Notes: generated by a model from the letters alone, not told the origin. DNA of 64,000 nt from Bacteroidota bacterium (GCA_030147525.1 JASBVF010000056.1:248001-312000); one strand, 5' to 3'; numbered from the stretch's first letter, positions 33,525 to 43,061 are shown. A program made the numbers and translations.

Positions 33525-34508
33525 TCACTTGCTGGCATGGGCATTTTCCTGTCCTGACGACAACGCATCGACATCATTACGGATAGCCGGTATCGTTTGC
33601 AAATAAGCCCAAATTGCGGATGCTTCTTCTTCGGTCATCGCTGCAAACGGCTCCATGGGATACCGAACTGCCCCGCCATTGGGGAGCTGCCCGAACCGGA
33701 CGGCTTTCACAAACTGTTCCTCCGTCCAGTTGCCGATGCCGGTTTCTTTGTCCGGTGTCAGGTTTCGGGTGTAAATAATTTCGCCCTCCAGATTGGGCAT
33801 GGCATTGCCACCACTGAAGTAACCCGGTGTTTTTTCCGGTTCCATGATGTTCATGGTTTCAAAGCTGGGACTGTGGCAGCCGTAACAGTCAACCTTTCCC
33901 GTTGCCAAATACTTACCAAATGCGACTTTATCGCCGGGAGGCGGCGCCACTATTTCCTCTGTGGGGTAAGGCAGCGGTTTGAAGGCCACCCTGCAGAGAA
34001 GTTTTGTTAAAAATGAAGGCTGTGAGGCCGGCTGCACCTTATCAGAGGGCTCCAATTCCGGCGCATCAGACCGAAGGTAGGCGATGATGCTGTGTAGATC
34101 GTAGTCCGAAATATGCGGAAACTTTGGCATCCATGGCGGAGCGTATTCGCCGTTGCGTTTTATGCCCGTTCTTAAAAGGTAGGCGAGTTCTCCATCCGTG
34201 TAGCGACCGGCGCCATACTCAGGGTGCCGGGTAATATTTAGTGACCAAGCCTTCCCAAATTCAGCCGGAAGATCGGGCATGAGCTGCCCTTCCAGCTTTC
34301 CATTTTGAGCCATGTGACACTTGCTGCACAACATGGAGCTAAGTCTTTTGCCTTCGGCAACCATAGCGCTGTCAGCCGTTACTTTCAAATCCGGTGCATT
34401 GACTTCATAAGTCGGAATTCCTCCAAAATGAACCACAGCGGCACCTGTGAGGGCCAGGAGTACAATCACACCCAGCAGGATTCCAAGAATTTTGAATACC
34501 TTTTTCAT
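33525..34508 (-). CDS. Diheme c-type cytochrome
   Basis: A 327-residue exported protein with an N-terminal TM/signal anchor (about 5-27). Two CxxCH haem motifs are present: CSKCH (61-65) and CYGCH (208-212), each in its own class I-like domain, with candidate distal Met ligands in PPWMPKFP (about 127) and in the PNGGAVRYPMEPFAAM region. It should carry electrons in the periplasm, probably to a terminal oxidase or from a dehydrogenase; no such gene is adjacent. A second cytochrome gene lies 545 bases upstream on the same strand. Confidence 0.9.
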   Translation of the reverse strand: MKKVFKILGILLGVIVLLALTGAAVVHFGGIPTYEVNAPDLKVTADSAMVAEGKRLSSMLCSKCHMAQNGKLEGQLMPDLPAEFGKAWSLNITRHPEYGAGRYTDGELAYLLRTGIKRNGEYAPPWMPKFPHISDYDLHSIIAYLRSDAPELEPSDKVQPASQPSFLTKLLCRVAFKPLPYPTEEIVAPPPGDKVAFGKYLATGKVDCYGCHSPSFETMNIMEPEKTPGYFSGGNAMPNLEGEIIYTRNLTPDKETGIGNWTEEQFVKAVRFGQLPNGGAVRYPMEPFAAMTEEEASAIWAYLQTIPAIRNDVDALSSGQENAHASK

Positions 34509-35053
34509 AAAAAGATTGTTTAGCGGCTTGACCGTCAGCTGAAAAAGGCTGGAGATAAGAAAATATCAGGCTTTTGAAAACCAATCATCCAAGCATTTAA
34601 CAGCTTGATAATCAAACCTTTGGTTAACTAATTGCTTGTTCAATATCATCAGGCAAAATCGTGCAAACGAAAGAGGAGCTGAATTGTGAAGCTTATCAGG
34701 CTATCTGCCATTCCAAAAAAAATAAGACACTGACAATCAGCGACTTAAAATTGCCACATCAAATTTCCTGACGATAGCTTTTGTGTCGAAAAGTAGTGGT
34801 AGTGAAGCCTGTCCATTTTTTGGACAGAGACGGAAGAGAGGGTCGCTTTCAAATGGTGTTCCATAAAAATCTATGGCAAAAGAAGAGCGCAGAAAGGTAA
34901 GTTGGGCTGAAAAATTTAACCAAATATAAACTCTTTTCGAGAAAAAGCTAAATCCCTGTTTTACAAAAAGCCCTGGCCGGCATTACAAAACAGACCTAAA
35001 AAAAGGTGAGACAGTCAACTGCCCCACCTCTTGAAATTATGAAAAAGGTCACT
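34509..35053. other. 545-base intergenic region between two cytochrome genes
   Basis: It contains the terminator of the upstream cytochrome gene at its right end and a hairpin CTGTCCA-N5-TGGACAG at 34809-34827. It also has an 18-codon ORF at 34873-34929 that I do not trust. The promoter for the diheme cytochrome must lie in the first 150 bases but has no clear TAnnTTTG. Confidence 0.4.
34998..35029 (-). terminator. Rho-independent terminator of the monoheme cytochrome gene
   Basis: Arms 35004-35015 and 35018-35029 pair at all 12 positions when read on the minus strand (two G-U pairs), with a T6 tract following (34998-35003). On the plus strand the same positions would be A-C mismatches, which shows the leftward direction. 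Confidence 0.8.
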
Positions 35054-35644
35054 TTATCCGGCAGGAGTAATGGGTGCTGGCACGACGTTACTCACGGGCG
35101 GTAAAGTTTTCAGAAAAGCAAAGATTGCTTTGAGGTCCTCGTCAGTAAGGTTTCGGTAAACAAACCAAGGCATTGGCGGCAGAAGCGGCCGGCCTCCGTC
35201 CAGTCCTTTGTACTTACCCTCCCGGATAGCTTTGATGAACTGTGCTTCAGTCCAGGAACCGATTCCGGTATCGTCCGGCGTAAGGTTCGCAGAAAAACTG
35301 GTACCCCATGGACCGACAGCAGCCGTAAATTCCATGTTGAAAAGTGCGTAGTCTTTCAAAATGGATTTATCCTTGACGGGAACAAGTTTCGCTGCGGATG
35401 AGTGTCCTGAAAGCCGGCGTGTGGGGTCGACCTCAGGTCCGTTGGGCCCCATAATTTTGGGCGAATGGCAATCGTCGCAACCGATAGAATTCACAAGGTA
35501 TTCTCCCCGTTTGACAGGACTTTCTTTTTTCGGTTCAGGCTTGACAGCCGCTTTTGGCTCCGGTATGGCACTTTCGCCTTTTGTACATTTGACCAGGAGG
35601 AACCCGGTCAAAATCAGACCAATGATGAAGGTGATCGTTTTCAT
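35054..35644 (-). CDS. Monoheme c-type cytochrome, probable lipoprotein
   Basis: A 196-residue protein with an N-terminal hydrophobic signal ending at Cys20 (GFLLVKC), a loose lipobox of the kind seen in Bacteroidota, then a Pro/Lys-rich linker and a class I cytochrome domain. The haem motif is CDDCH (56-60), and PPMPWFVYRNL contains the likely distal Met. It resembles the domains of the neighbouring diheme protein, notably in the GIGSWTEAQFIKAIR/GIGNWTEEQFVKAVR segment shared by both, so the two are paralogues. Role: periplasmic electron transfer. Confidence 0.88.
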   Translation of the reverse strand: MKTITFIIGLILTGFLLVKCTKGESAIPEPKAAVKPEPKKESPVKRGEYLVNSIGCDDCHSPKIMGPNGPEVDPTRRLSGHSSAAKLVPVKDKSILKDYALFNMEFTAAVGPWGTSFSANLTPDDTGIGSWTEAQFIKAIREGKYKGLDGGRPLLPPMPWFVYRNLTDEDLKAIFAFLKTLPPVSNVVPAPITPAG

Positions 35645-35691
35645 AAAAAATATTATTGGTGAAAAAATTAAACTTTAACCTATAGCTCTGC

Positions 35692-36564
35692 TCATCGAGC
35701 TACGCTGAACTTCCAACTGGCCGTTCCCGATGGCGTTGACAAACGGCAGAAGTATAAGCCACAGCTCAGTTCATGCAAACTTGTTTCAAATGTGTACTCG
35801 CCATCGTGAAGCTCGCCTTCAAATACTTTCGACACCTGCCGCCCGCTCAAGTCGAAGAGGCTCACAGTGACATATTCTGTTGTGACCATGGAAAAAGTAA
35901 TGGCCAACGAAGTGTTGGCGGGGTTTGGAAAGATGCGTTGCAAGGTTGCCTGTGGCCTGCCCTTATCTTCTACGCTCGAAACAACCTCGCCCATCGAAAT
36001 ATCATCCACGATAAAATAGGTCCCGATGGCCGGCAGTCCTGTCGAACCGTAATTGTTCACCGTCATCGAGACATAGGCCCGGTACGGATTGCCCGGACCG
36101 TAAGTGATCGGAATGTTCAACAAAGTGAAAGTGTCGGCAGGCGCAGTGACCTCTGCAAATCCGCCAGCGAACGACGACCCGTTTTCATCCAACACAGCTA
36201 CGTAAATCGTAAAGGCATCGTCCGGATCTACTGGATGAAATTTGTAAAACATGGACAAAGCCGGATAAGCCACATCCAACGGAAACCCAAAATCACTGGT
36301 GTTGCTTTCGAGCAGTGGAATAAATGGAAACCCGGGGGTACCAGGCCAGACTTTCACCTCCCCCTTCAGCGCATAATCGCCTGAATACCCGGGAGTTGTT
36401 GGTCCGACATTACTGTTGTTTCCTCCGGGCGAGTTGGAAGTTTTCCATTCGTCTGGCTGACTATCCGTCCAGCTTTCAAAGCTGGCGTTCGGCACGGGAT
36501 TTTGACCAAAAGAAAGGGTGCAGAAAAAGAATGCGCCAAGGACGCACAGCAGATTGTTTTTCAT
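35692..36564 (-). CDS. T9SS cargo protein with N-terminal beta-sandwich domain
   Basis: A 290-residue secreted protein: signal peptide (MKNNLLCVLGAFFFCTLSFGQ), then a domain of about 185 residues starting PVPNASFESW, a pattern seen in carbohydrate-binding or PCMD-like beta-sandwiches, then a type A T9SS sorting domain (about 208-290: IFPNPANTSLAITF, VSLFDLSGRQV, LSCGLYFCRL). It should be exported to the cell surface. The ligand is unknown. It is 47 bases upstream of the monoheme cytochrome gene and may be cotranscribed with it. Confidence 0.85.
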   Translation of the reverse strand: MKNNLLCVLGAFFFCTLSFGQNPVPNASFESWTDSQPDEWKTSNSPGGNNSNVGPTTPGYSGDYALKGEVKVWPGTPGFPFIPLLESNTSDFGFPLDVAYPALSMFYKFHPVDPDDAFTIYVAVLDENGSSFAGGFAEVTAPADTFTLLNIPITYGPGNPYRAYVSMTVNNYGSTGLPAIGTYFIVDDISMGEVVSSVEDKGRPQATLQRIFPNPANTSLAITFSMVTTEYVTVSLFDLSGRQVSKVFEGELHDGEYTFETSLHELSCGLYFCRLSTPSGTASWKFSVAR

Positions 36565-36767
36565 TGATGTAATAGTTTCTTTTTTAAAAAACAGGTGATT
36601 TCACCTGGAATAATTACGCTGCAAAGATGCAGGCAGAAAGATCTGGCAGTAAATAGCACGGATATGTGAAAAACTAAGCAGAAATGCCGGGGCGATCACA
36701 CGAAAGGATGAATTGGACGAAACAAGTCAGATGGCAGATGAAACTACCATTTTTCAGGAAAAACCAT

Positions 36768-36799
36768 AAAAAAAGGGCAGTCACGGTGGTGATCTGCCC
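36768..36799 (-). terminator. Rho-independent terminator of the propeller-kinase operon
   Basis: GGGCAG (36775-36780) and CTGCCC (36794-36799) pair, with an inner CAC/GTG extension, and T7 follows on the minus strand (36768-36774). It lies 45 bases past the response-regulator stop codon and closes the four-gene operon. Confidence 0.8.
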
Positions 36800-36843
36800 T
36801 GCTGTTCAAAGTAAGTTTAACCGGTTGGCCGGCAATTTGCCAT

Positions 36844-37491
36844 TCACACGATTTTTTCTTTCAAAGCCTTCAGCACAGCTTCGGTTTTTGAGTTCACGTG
36901 CAGCTTCTCGTAAATGTGCCGGATGTGTGAGCGCACGGTATCTATGCTGATAAAATGCTCGCTGGCGATGAGCTTGTAGGAGTAGCCTTTGACCAGACTT
37001 TTCAAAATATCCTGTTCCCTGGAGGAGAGGTCGTAGTCAGTTTTTGGCTCGCTGGCCGGAGGTTGCTGCTGAAAAAACTGCAATACCCGACGGGCAATGC
37101 TGGATGTCATGGGCGAGCCTCCGTTTTTAACGTCGTGAACGGCAGCGATGATTTCACTGGGCGGCGTACGCTTGAGCAGGTATCCGGCAGCGCCGCTGCG
37201 GATGGCCTGAAAAATCTTGTCCTCATCTTCAAAAACCGTAAGCATGATAACCTGCGTTTCCGGTCGCAATGCTTTGACGATGGGCGTTGCCTCAATGCCT
37301 GAGCGCCCCGGCATGTCAATATCCATGAGTACGACATCGGGTTTGAGTCCGGGAATTTGCATTTCAATATTGCTGCAATCGGGAAAAGCTCCGGCGAGTT
37401 CAAGCCCCGGAGTCGCTTGTAGAAGAAAGGTCATGCCTTCCCGCAGGTCACGATTGTCCTCGTAAAGTAGTATGCGAATATTTTGTTCCAT
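36844..37491 (-). CDS. NarL/LuxR-type response regulator
   Basis: A 215-residue transcription regulator. The receiver domain (about 5-120) has LYEDNRD for the acidic pocket and the phospho-Asp in PDVVLMDIDMPG (about 58), with the TVFEDEDK and LLKRTPP switch and Lys positions kept. The C-terminal LuxR helix-turn-helix (about 150-212) reads LSSREQDILKSLVKGYSYK and then IDTVRSHIRHIYEKLHV. It is 55 bases downstream of the propeller sensor kinase gene and is clearly its cognate partner. Confidence 0.95.
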   Translation of the reverse strand: MEQNIRILLYEDNRDLREGMTFLLQATPGLELAGAFPDCSNIEMQIPGLKPDVVLMDIDMPGRSGIEATPIVKALRPETQVIMLTVFEDEDKIFQAIRSGAAGYLLKRTPPSEIIAAVHDVKNGGSPMTSSIARRVLQFFQQQPPASEPKTDYDLSSREQDILKSLVKGYSYKLIASEHFISIDTVRSHIRHIYEKLHVNSKTEAVLKALKEKIV

Positions 37492-37546
37492 GTTGCAAAA
37501 ATCAATGTGAAATTCCTTTTCGGAAATAGCATGAAATGGTGAAATG

Positions 37547-40500
37547 TTAGACCTTCAGCCTTAACTCGACGCTGGTGCCAGCCCCCACTGCGGAAACGAT
37601 ATCCAGCCTGCCGCCAATTTCCTCCGCCCGTTGCCGCATATTTTGCAGGCCGTTGCCGCCAATGCCTGCTTCATCCAGATTCTCCGGGGAAAAACCCTTC
37701 CCGTTGTCGCTGACTTTCATGAGCAGCAACCCTTTTTTGAAAGCCAGAAAAAGTTCCACCTCGGTAGCCTCAGCATATTTGGCGGCATTGTTGACGGCTT
37801 CTTTGAAAATAAGGTAGCAGTTCCGCCGTTGTTCCGGTGTAAGTTTTTTTCCTGAAAAACCATTCTGGACATTTACTTTAAAATGAACGTTGCGAGCCTC
37901 GAGCAGGCGAAGGCCAAATTCCGTCATGCGAGAGGCAATGTCTTCCAGGGCATCGTTTTTCGTTTTCATCGCCCAAACAATATCCTGCATGGTTTCCGAC
38001 AAGCTACTGGCGCTATCGCTGATTCGCTTAAGTACACCTGCTACCTGCCCGTGACTATCCCCCATTTGCTGCTTCGCAAATTCACTGAAAAACCGAATGC
38101 TGCTGAGGGTACTCCCCATCTCATCGTGGAGGTCACGGGCAAGCCCCTCCCGAAATGCCTCCAACCGCTGCCGCTGACTCCGCCGGTACACCCAAACGCC
38201 AACCAGCAAACCGCCCGCCAACACCGCCAGAAAAAGCTTGAAATACCAACGTTTCACCAATGGCGGAACAACCTGAATGCGTATCGTGGCACCTGGCTCA
38301 TTCCAAATTTCGTCATTGTTGGCGGCTTTAATCCGGAGCACGTACTCGCCGCCGTCCAGGTTGGTGTAAGTGGCCACCGGACGATCTGAGTAATTCCAGC
38401 TTTCGTCAAACCCCTCCAACTGATAAGCATAGCGATTTTTTTCGGGCTGGTTGAAATTGAGCGCTGCAAATTCGATGGAAAAAAGCGTCTCGCCCGGCTG
38501 CAAAATCAGCAGGGCATCCTGGTATGTTTTTCGAAAAAAGAAAGAAGGTTTGATCGTGGAAAAAACCGGCTGCCGCTCTTTGTTCATGACTTTGATGGAA
38601 GTAATGGCTACCGGAGGAGGTGTTGTATTTTTTCGCAAAATGGCCGGGTTAAAATAGTTGAAAGCATTTTGAAAACCGATGAAAATTTCACCGTCAGGCA
38701 TGATGCTCAGCCCGTCTGTCGGTGCGTTGGAAAATAGCCCGTCGGCGATACCGTAGTAGCTAAACGTCCCGTTTTTTGGGTCAAAACAATGGAGGAAATG
38801 ATTGCTGTTCAGCCAGATTTTTCGCTGCTGATCTTCAACGAGGAAGTTAGGCTGCCCCATCAGTTTGCCCTCCGTTTGAGAAAACCTGCGAAGTAGCCGG
38901 CCGTCTTCGGATATCTCCATGAAGCCGCCATGATAAACGGCATAGACCAGCCCGCTTTTACTGACCAGAATACCGGCCCAGGCAGGATTATTTACACCTG
39001 ATTTTGCCTGAATGAATTTTACCTCCCCATTTACCGGACCAAAACGGACCGCTCCCAGGTTTGTGTTCATCCATACCACGCCAGAGGGATCGGTGGCAAT
39101 TGAAGAAATGTATTTCCGATCAGGCCCGGCAAACAGGCTGTCCGGCAAATTCACCTGCTCAATGCGGTCAGTCTCAGGATTATATCTGAACAATCCGCTG
39201 GCGTTGGACCCAAACCAAATTTCACCCCGGACACCTTCTGCCAAGGATAAAATATTATTTGCCCGGCGCTGTGATGGTGGAAAAAAGTCATCCCAGGTTT
39301 TCAGTTCTCCAGATACAGGATGGTAGCGTGAAATGCCATAATGGGTGCCGATCCAAATGTACCCTTTCCGGTCCTGATGCATGCAAAAAATACCCTCATT
39401 CAGCAGGGGACATTCCTGATGGCTCAGTTTTTTAAAGGTGTTGTTCAGTCTGTTCCATTTGTGCAGCCCCCTCGCCCACAGACTGACAAAGTAAGTATTG
39501 CCGGTGGGGTCAGTGCGATCTTTCACCACCGCCGAAACCAGGCTAAACTGCCTGGCGTCGTCCTCCGACGGTATCGTTGCCCGGCCAAACCGGATAGACA
39601 GCGGGGCATAAAGTTCCAACCCTGCCTCGGTGCCAATCCACACTTCGCCTGTTTTTTCATCTTTAAAAAAACTGTAAGTCAGGTAATTATTGTGTGAGTA
39701 GGGATCACGCAGATCCGGCTTGAACTGCCGGATTCGATCTTCCTTCGGGAAGTACTGGTACAAACCATGATCGCCGCCTCCCAACCAGAAAAAAGGCTGA
39801 CCGGTAACAGTCTTATCCGGTAAAATCCCCGTTGCCAGCGACTCCCGGTCAGGGTAATCGACAATCTGGTCGCAGGCAGCGTCGTAGCGGAGCAAGCCGT
39901 AAAACCAACTGGTTATCCAAAGCTGGCCATCCTGATCCTCCGCCATCCGCATAACGGCAACTTCATTCATCCGAATTCCAGAGCTGAGGGAATCATACCG
40001 GCTGAGTTGTTTTGTATTCAGGTCAAATCGGTGAACAGTGGATTCGTGGACCAACCAGAGTTGCTGATTTTTGTCGAGGTAGGTGAAAAAATTACCAATA
40101 TTCGGGGGTGTTTTCCAAAAGCCAAGCTGCTTTTTCGTGACCGGGTCAAGGCAGTAGATTCCACTTTCAGCACTTACCCAGACTTTGTTCTTTTCATCAA
40201 AAACGACCTTGCCAACCTGGTCGTTTACAACTGAATCAGCATTTTCGGGTAAAAAAACCGGTTCGAGCACAAGCCGCTCCGGATCAAGTCTGCAAATTCC
40301 GTTTGCGCCACTCACCCAAATGCTGCCGTCAGGAGCAAGGGTCATGTGTTGGATGTAATTCAGGCTTGGGTTGTCTTCCTGCCCGTTTTTAAAAAAAACC
40401 CGACGAAAGTTCTGTCCGTCATAGCGGTTCAAACCATGTACAGTGCTCACCCAGAGAAACCCTTTTCGGTCTTTGAGCACCGCTGTAACGTGATCGTTGG

Positions 40501-40648
40501 AAAGCCCATGCTCCGATGTATAGTGAATAAAAGAAAAGGAACCTTGCTGAGCAGGGAGCAGCATGCAATTTGAGAATAGCAGCAACAGGCAGAGTAGACG
40601 TTTTCGCTGGCGCAAGGAAGCTGAATTTTCAAGCAAAAATACAGGCAA
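37547..40648 (-). CDS. Propeller-type sensor histidine kinase (Reg_prop, Y_Y_Y, HisKA_3)
   Basis: A 1033-residue membrane sensor. After a signal sequence (about 15-34) residues about 40-680 form two beta-propellers made of two-component-regulator repeats (patterns such as LKDRKGFLWVSTVHGLNRYDG, DRKGYIWIGTHYGISRY, DPSGVVWMNTNLGAVRF). A Y_Y_Y domain (about 715-785, with YAYQLEGFDESWNYSDR) follows, then one TM helix (about 795-815), a HisKA_3 dimerisation domain with His841 in ARDLHDEMG, and a HATPase domain (NNAAKYAEA, DNGKGF, GGNGLQNMRQRAEE). Such proteins sense periplasmic ligands, often glycans. The cognate NarL-type regulator is directly downstream. Confidence 0.95.
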   Translation of the reverse strand: MPVFLLENSASLRQRKRLLCLLLLFSNCMLLPAQQGSFSFIHYTSEHGLSNDHVTAVLKDRKGFLWVSTVHGLNRYDGQNFRRVFFKNGQEDNPSLNYIQHMTLAPDGSIWVSGANGICRLDPERLVLEPVFLPENADSVVNDQVGKVVFDEKNKVWVSAESGIYCLDPVTKKQLGFWKTPPNIGNFFTYLDKNQQLWLVHESTVHRFDLNTKQLSRYDSLSSGIRMNEVAVMRMAEDQDGQLWITSWFYGLLRYDAACDQIVDYPDRESLATGILPDKTVTGQPFFWLGGGDHGLYQYFPKEDRIRQFKPDLRDPYSHNNYLTYSFFKDEKTGEVWIGTEAGLELYAPLSIRFGRATIPSEDDARQFSLVSAVVKDRTDPTGNTYFVSLWARGLHKWNRLNNTFKKLSHQECPLLNEGIFCMHQDRKGYIWIGTHYGISRYHPVSGELKTWDDFFPPSQRRANNILSLAEGVRGEIWFGSNASGLFRYNPETDRIEQVNLPDSLFAGPDRKYISSIATDPSGVVWMNTNLGAVRFGPVNGEVKFIQAKSGVNNPAWAGILVSKSGLVYAVYHGGFMEISEDGRLLRRFSQTEGKLMGQPNFLVEDQQRKIWLNSNHFLHCFDPKNGTFSYYGIADGLFSNAPTDGLSIMPDGEIFIGFQNAFNYFNPAILRKNTTPPPVAITSIKVMNKERQPVFSTIKPSFFFRKTYQDALLILQPGETLFSIEFAALNFNQPEKNRYAYQLEGFDESWNYSDRPVATYTNLDGGEYVLRIKAANNDEIWNEPGATIRIQVVPPLVKRWYFKLFLAVLAGGLLVGVWVYRRSQRQRLEAFREGLARDLHDEMGSTLSSIRFFSEFAKQQMGDSHGQVAGVLKRISDSASSLSETMQDIVWAMKTKNDALEDIASRMTEFGLRLLEARNVHFKVNVQNGFSGKKLTPEQRRNCYLIFKEAVNNAAKYAEATEVELFLAFKKGLLLMKVSDNGKGFSPENLDEAGIGGNGLQNMRQRAEEIGGRLDIVSAVGAGTSVELRLKV

Positions 40649-40674
40649 ATCAAATGATAAATACGGTTGGCGAG

Positions 40675-41529
40675 CTACTTTTTCTTACGTCGTTTTGCCT
40701 CCCGCAAAGCTTCATATTCCGCCATCTCCGCTTTTGTGACAGGCGCAAAACGTTCCATCGCCATTGCTGCCGTCACAGCACCCAGCATTGTAGCAGCCAC
40801 GACCCCCAACAATGGTACAAACATGAGTACGTAGGCTACCAGGCCGGTAGCTACTGCGACGCCAACCACCTTCCGGCTTCTGCGGCGACTCTGCTCCACG
40901 GTTAAGCGGAAACACTCATGATAATTATCGATCAGCGTAAAACCCAAGAAGAAAAACTGGATCAACAAACCTGCAGGTTGTTTCAAAAAAGACAAGCCTA
41001 ACATCCCGAGTGGAATATTGACCACCCCCTGGATGATGCTCTCCATGATCCAGGAGACCAGGGAAACAGCGATCATCCGCTTTTCAGCCCGTATGAACGC
41101 CCGGAATGAATGATCGGGCTCCCTCCCGATTCGTATCTCCAAAGTGCGCTGAATAAAATGAAATGTAATGACCTCCAGCACGATGAGTACGAGATATTTC
41201 TGCCCGCCTTGCAGTACCCAACTGAATTTTTCAAAAGTGATGTTGGAAAAAATGCCAGTCAGTCCCGCCGAAAACACCTGAGGATTGGTCACTACCTCCG
41301 AGATAGTTTCGTAAAAAGTTTTAAATATCCGCCAGCCAATCAGCACCGCCACGACGATGAGCAGTTTTACCGTCCAGCCATACCGGTGCAACCCCTTCCA
41401 GGGCTGATGCTTCCGGATGAATTCATAGGCTACACGGTGCATTAAAACTGTTGCAACAAACTGGTGGATAAAATTGGCAACTTGCTCAGAAAACGGATGC
41501 TTTTCCGGTGTTACTGATTGTTCTGACAT
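40675..41529 (-). CDS. EI24/CysZ-like integral membrane protein
   Basis: A 284-residue protein with about five TM segments (around 53-75, 105-130, 150-170, 175-200, 228-262) and a basic C-terminus (EAKRRKKK). The region FFFLGFTLIDNYHECFRLTVEQSRRRSR followed by a hydrophobic VPLLGVVAATMLGAVTAA stretch resembles the C-terminal half of EI24/CysZ proteins, but similarity is modest. It is 26 bases upstream of the propeller kinase gene, and its start overlaps the end of the pentapeptide-repeat gene by 19 bases, so all are in one operon. Confidence 0.72.
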   Translation of the reverse strand: MSEQSVTPEKHPFSEQVANFIHQFVATVLMHRVAYEFIRKHQPWKGLHRYGWTVKLLIVVAVLIGWRIFKTFYETISEVVTNPQVFSAGLTGIFSNITFEKFSWVLQGGQKYLVLIVLEVITFHFIQRTLEIRIGREPDHSFRAFIRAEKRMIAVSLVSWIMESIIQGVVNIPLGMLGLSFLKQPAGLLIQFFFLGFTLIDNYHECFRLTVEQSRRRSRKVVGVAVATGLVAYVLMFVPLLGVVAATMLGAVTAAMAMERFAPVTKAEMAEYEALREAKRRKKK

Positions 41530-43061
41530 TCGGTTTTTACTTTACTCAACAGATTTCGATTAAAATCAAGCGGCCTGGGCAGGTCTCCGTTCGGAAAAAT
41601 CTCCCAGAGTGTTTCAAGTTTTGGATTAAACTGCAACCACATCGCCGTTGCGGCGATGTCGTCCCGGTCAGAGGAAAGGCGGTAAATGTAAACGCTGTCT
41701 TTTTTCACCCCTAAATCTTCGAGGCCAAAGGGATTGCTGACCGGGTAAAGCGACAGGTTGCGGCTCTCGTTGTCATGGTTTTTCACTTCCCGTATCCGAT
41801 CAGAACTTTCGATGATCTGCTCGACCAGTTTGCTGCACGTGACAATCCGGACAACGGGCGACCGCAAATCGAGGCGAAGCCGGTAGAGCGTGTCGGTGGT
41901 GAATCCTTTTTTCTCAACCTCCTTCATCGGCTCGTAATATTCCCGCAAAGAGGCCAGCCCCCTCAAGTTGTAAAACTCAAGGCTATCCAGCCAGTCCATT
42001 GAACGAAAATAGCAACCTTCGAGATTGACATTTGTGATTGTTGCCTCCTGCACTTTTACGCCTTCAAGGTTGGAGTTTCTGAAATCGCCATCCAGATAAA
42101 TCTGCCGCAAGTCGGCCTGTTCCAGGTTACCTCCGGCGAGGCTGATGCCCTCCATCCGGGAGCGGCGAAGATTGGCCCCAGCGAGGTTGACACCGTTCAT
42201 GCTGGTATTTTTGAAAGTAGCTTCCTCCAGGTAAGCCTGCGAAAGGTCAGCCCCTTCGAGGTTTGCCCGGTTAAAATTGGCTTTGTAAAAATACGAGTGC
42301 GACAACTTGGCGCCTTTCAGGTAAGCATCGGTAAAATTAGCCTCTTGCAAATCTGCGTAGTTGAAGTTGGCCCTGGCGAATATTTTATCATAGGTCCCCT
42401 GATCCAGGTTGCTGTTGATCAATGAAAAAAGCAATTGCCCACGCTCAGGACTAAGCTGCCGGTCGGTCAGTTCATCGTTTTCGAGGTACCGGTAAGGCCG
42501 CAAAGCCTGGCTCAGTGAAACGATGCGCCCGATGAGCGGCGCCGATAATGAGCGCTCAGGATTGCCCTTCATTTCGTCATCAATTTTATCCATGATGTTG
42601 CTCATAAAAAAAATGAGAGAGCTGCGGCGGTTGCCCTCTTCGAGGTTGATCTGCTGATCGAGCCGCTGATTTTGCTTGCCAAGCAGGAGGTTCTGAATTT
42701 CGAGTTTGTCGTTCTGCCGGTTGAGAATGTAGGTCTGTACAACCATGATGAGCAGCGGCCCCATAGCTGCAATGATCGCAAACATGCCTATGCGAGTCAG
42801 CCGGTAAATCAGGTGCACCATCACATCGCTGATGGTATCCCTCGAAACGTTTCCGCCGGGAAGTTCGTCAAGCAACTGCCGGACGCTGCGCTTCAGGCGA
42901 TGGCCGGCCAACAGACGGGTGGTTGACTTTGTAAAAAGACTCCCCAGGTTGCTACTGACCTTCTGGCCGGCTTTCCGGGCTTCCAGCTCTGCCTTGAGGC
43001 GAAGGTTTTCAAGTTCGAGCTGGCGCAACAGGCTTTTAATTTCGTCGTTTGGCTGATCCAT
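41511..43061 (-). CDS. Membrane-anchored pentapeptide repeat protein
   Basis: A 516-residue protein. Residues about 5-35 are a coiled coil, a basic stretch follows, a TM helix lies at about 90-115 (MFAIIAAMGPLLIMVVQTYIL), and a second coiled coil follows. Residues about 228-355 are a pentapeptide-repeat right-handed quadrilateral beta-helix with A(N/D)LxxA units (YADLQEANF, RANLEGADLSQAYLEEA, VNLAGANLRRSRM, NLEQADLRQIYL). The C-terminal 150 residues are of unknown fold. It is the first gene of the operon running through the EI24-like protein, the propeller kinase and its regulator, which suggests a shared signalling or envelope task; this is inference. Confidence 0.88.
   Translation of the reverse strand: MDQPNDEIKSLLRQLELENLRLKAELEARKAGQKVSSNLGSLFTKSTTRLLAGHRLKRSVRQLLDELPGGNVSRDTISDVMVHLIYRLTRIGMFAIIAAMGPLLIMVVQTYILNRQNDKLEIQNLLLGKQNQRLDQQINLEEGNRRSSLIFFMSNIMDKIDDEMKGNPERSLSAPLIGRIVSLSQALRPYRYLENDELTDRQLSPERGQLLFSLINSNLDQGTYDKIFARANFNYADLQEANFTDAYLKGAKLSHSYFYKANFNRANLEGADLSQAYLEEATFKNTSMNGVNLAGANLRRSRMEGISLAGGNLEQADLRQIYLDGDFRNSNLEGVKVQEATITNVNLEGCYFRSMDWLDSLEFYNLRGLASLREYYEPMKEVEKKGFTTDTLYRLRLDLRSPVVRIVTCSKLVEQIIESSDRIREVKNHDNESRNLSLYPVSNPFGLEDLGVKKDSVYIYRLSSDRDDIAATAMWLQFNPKLETLWEIFPNGDLPRPLDFNRNLLSKVKTECQNNQ

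Noticed and set aside
34873-34929. 18-codon ORF starting MAKEERRKVSW in the gap between cytochrome genes
   Set aside because: Too short to judge by eye; no good promoter and no other support. Left as a possible small ORF only.
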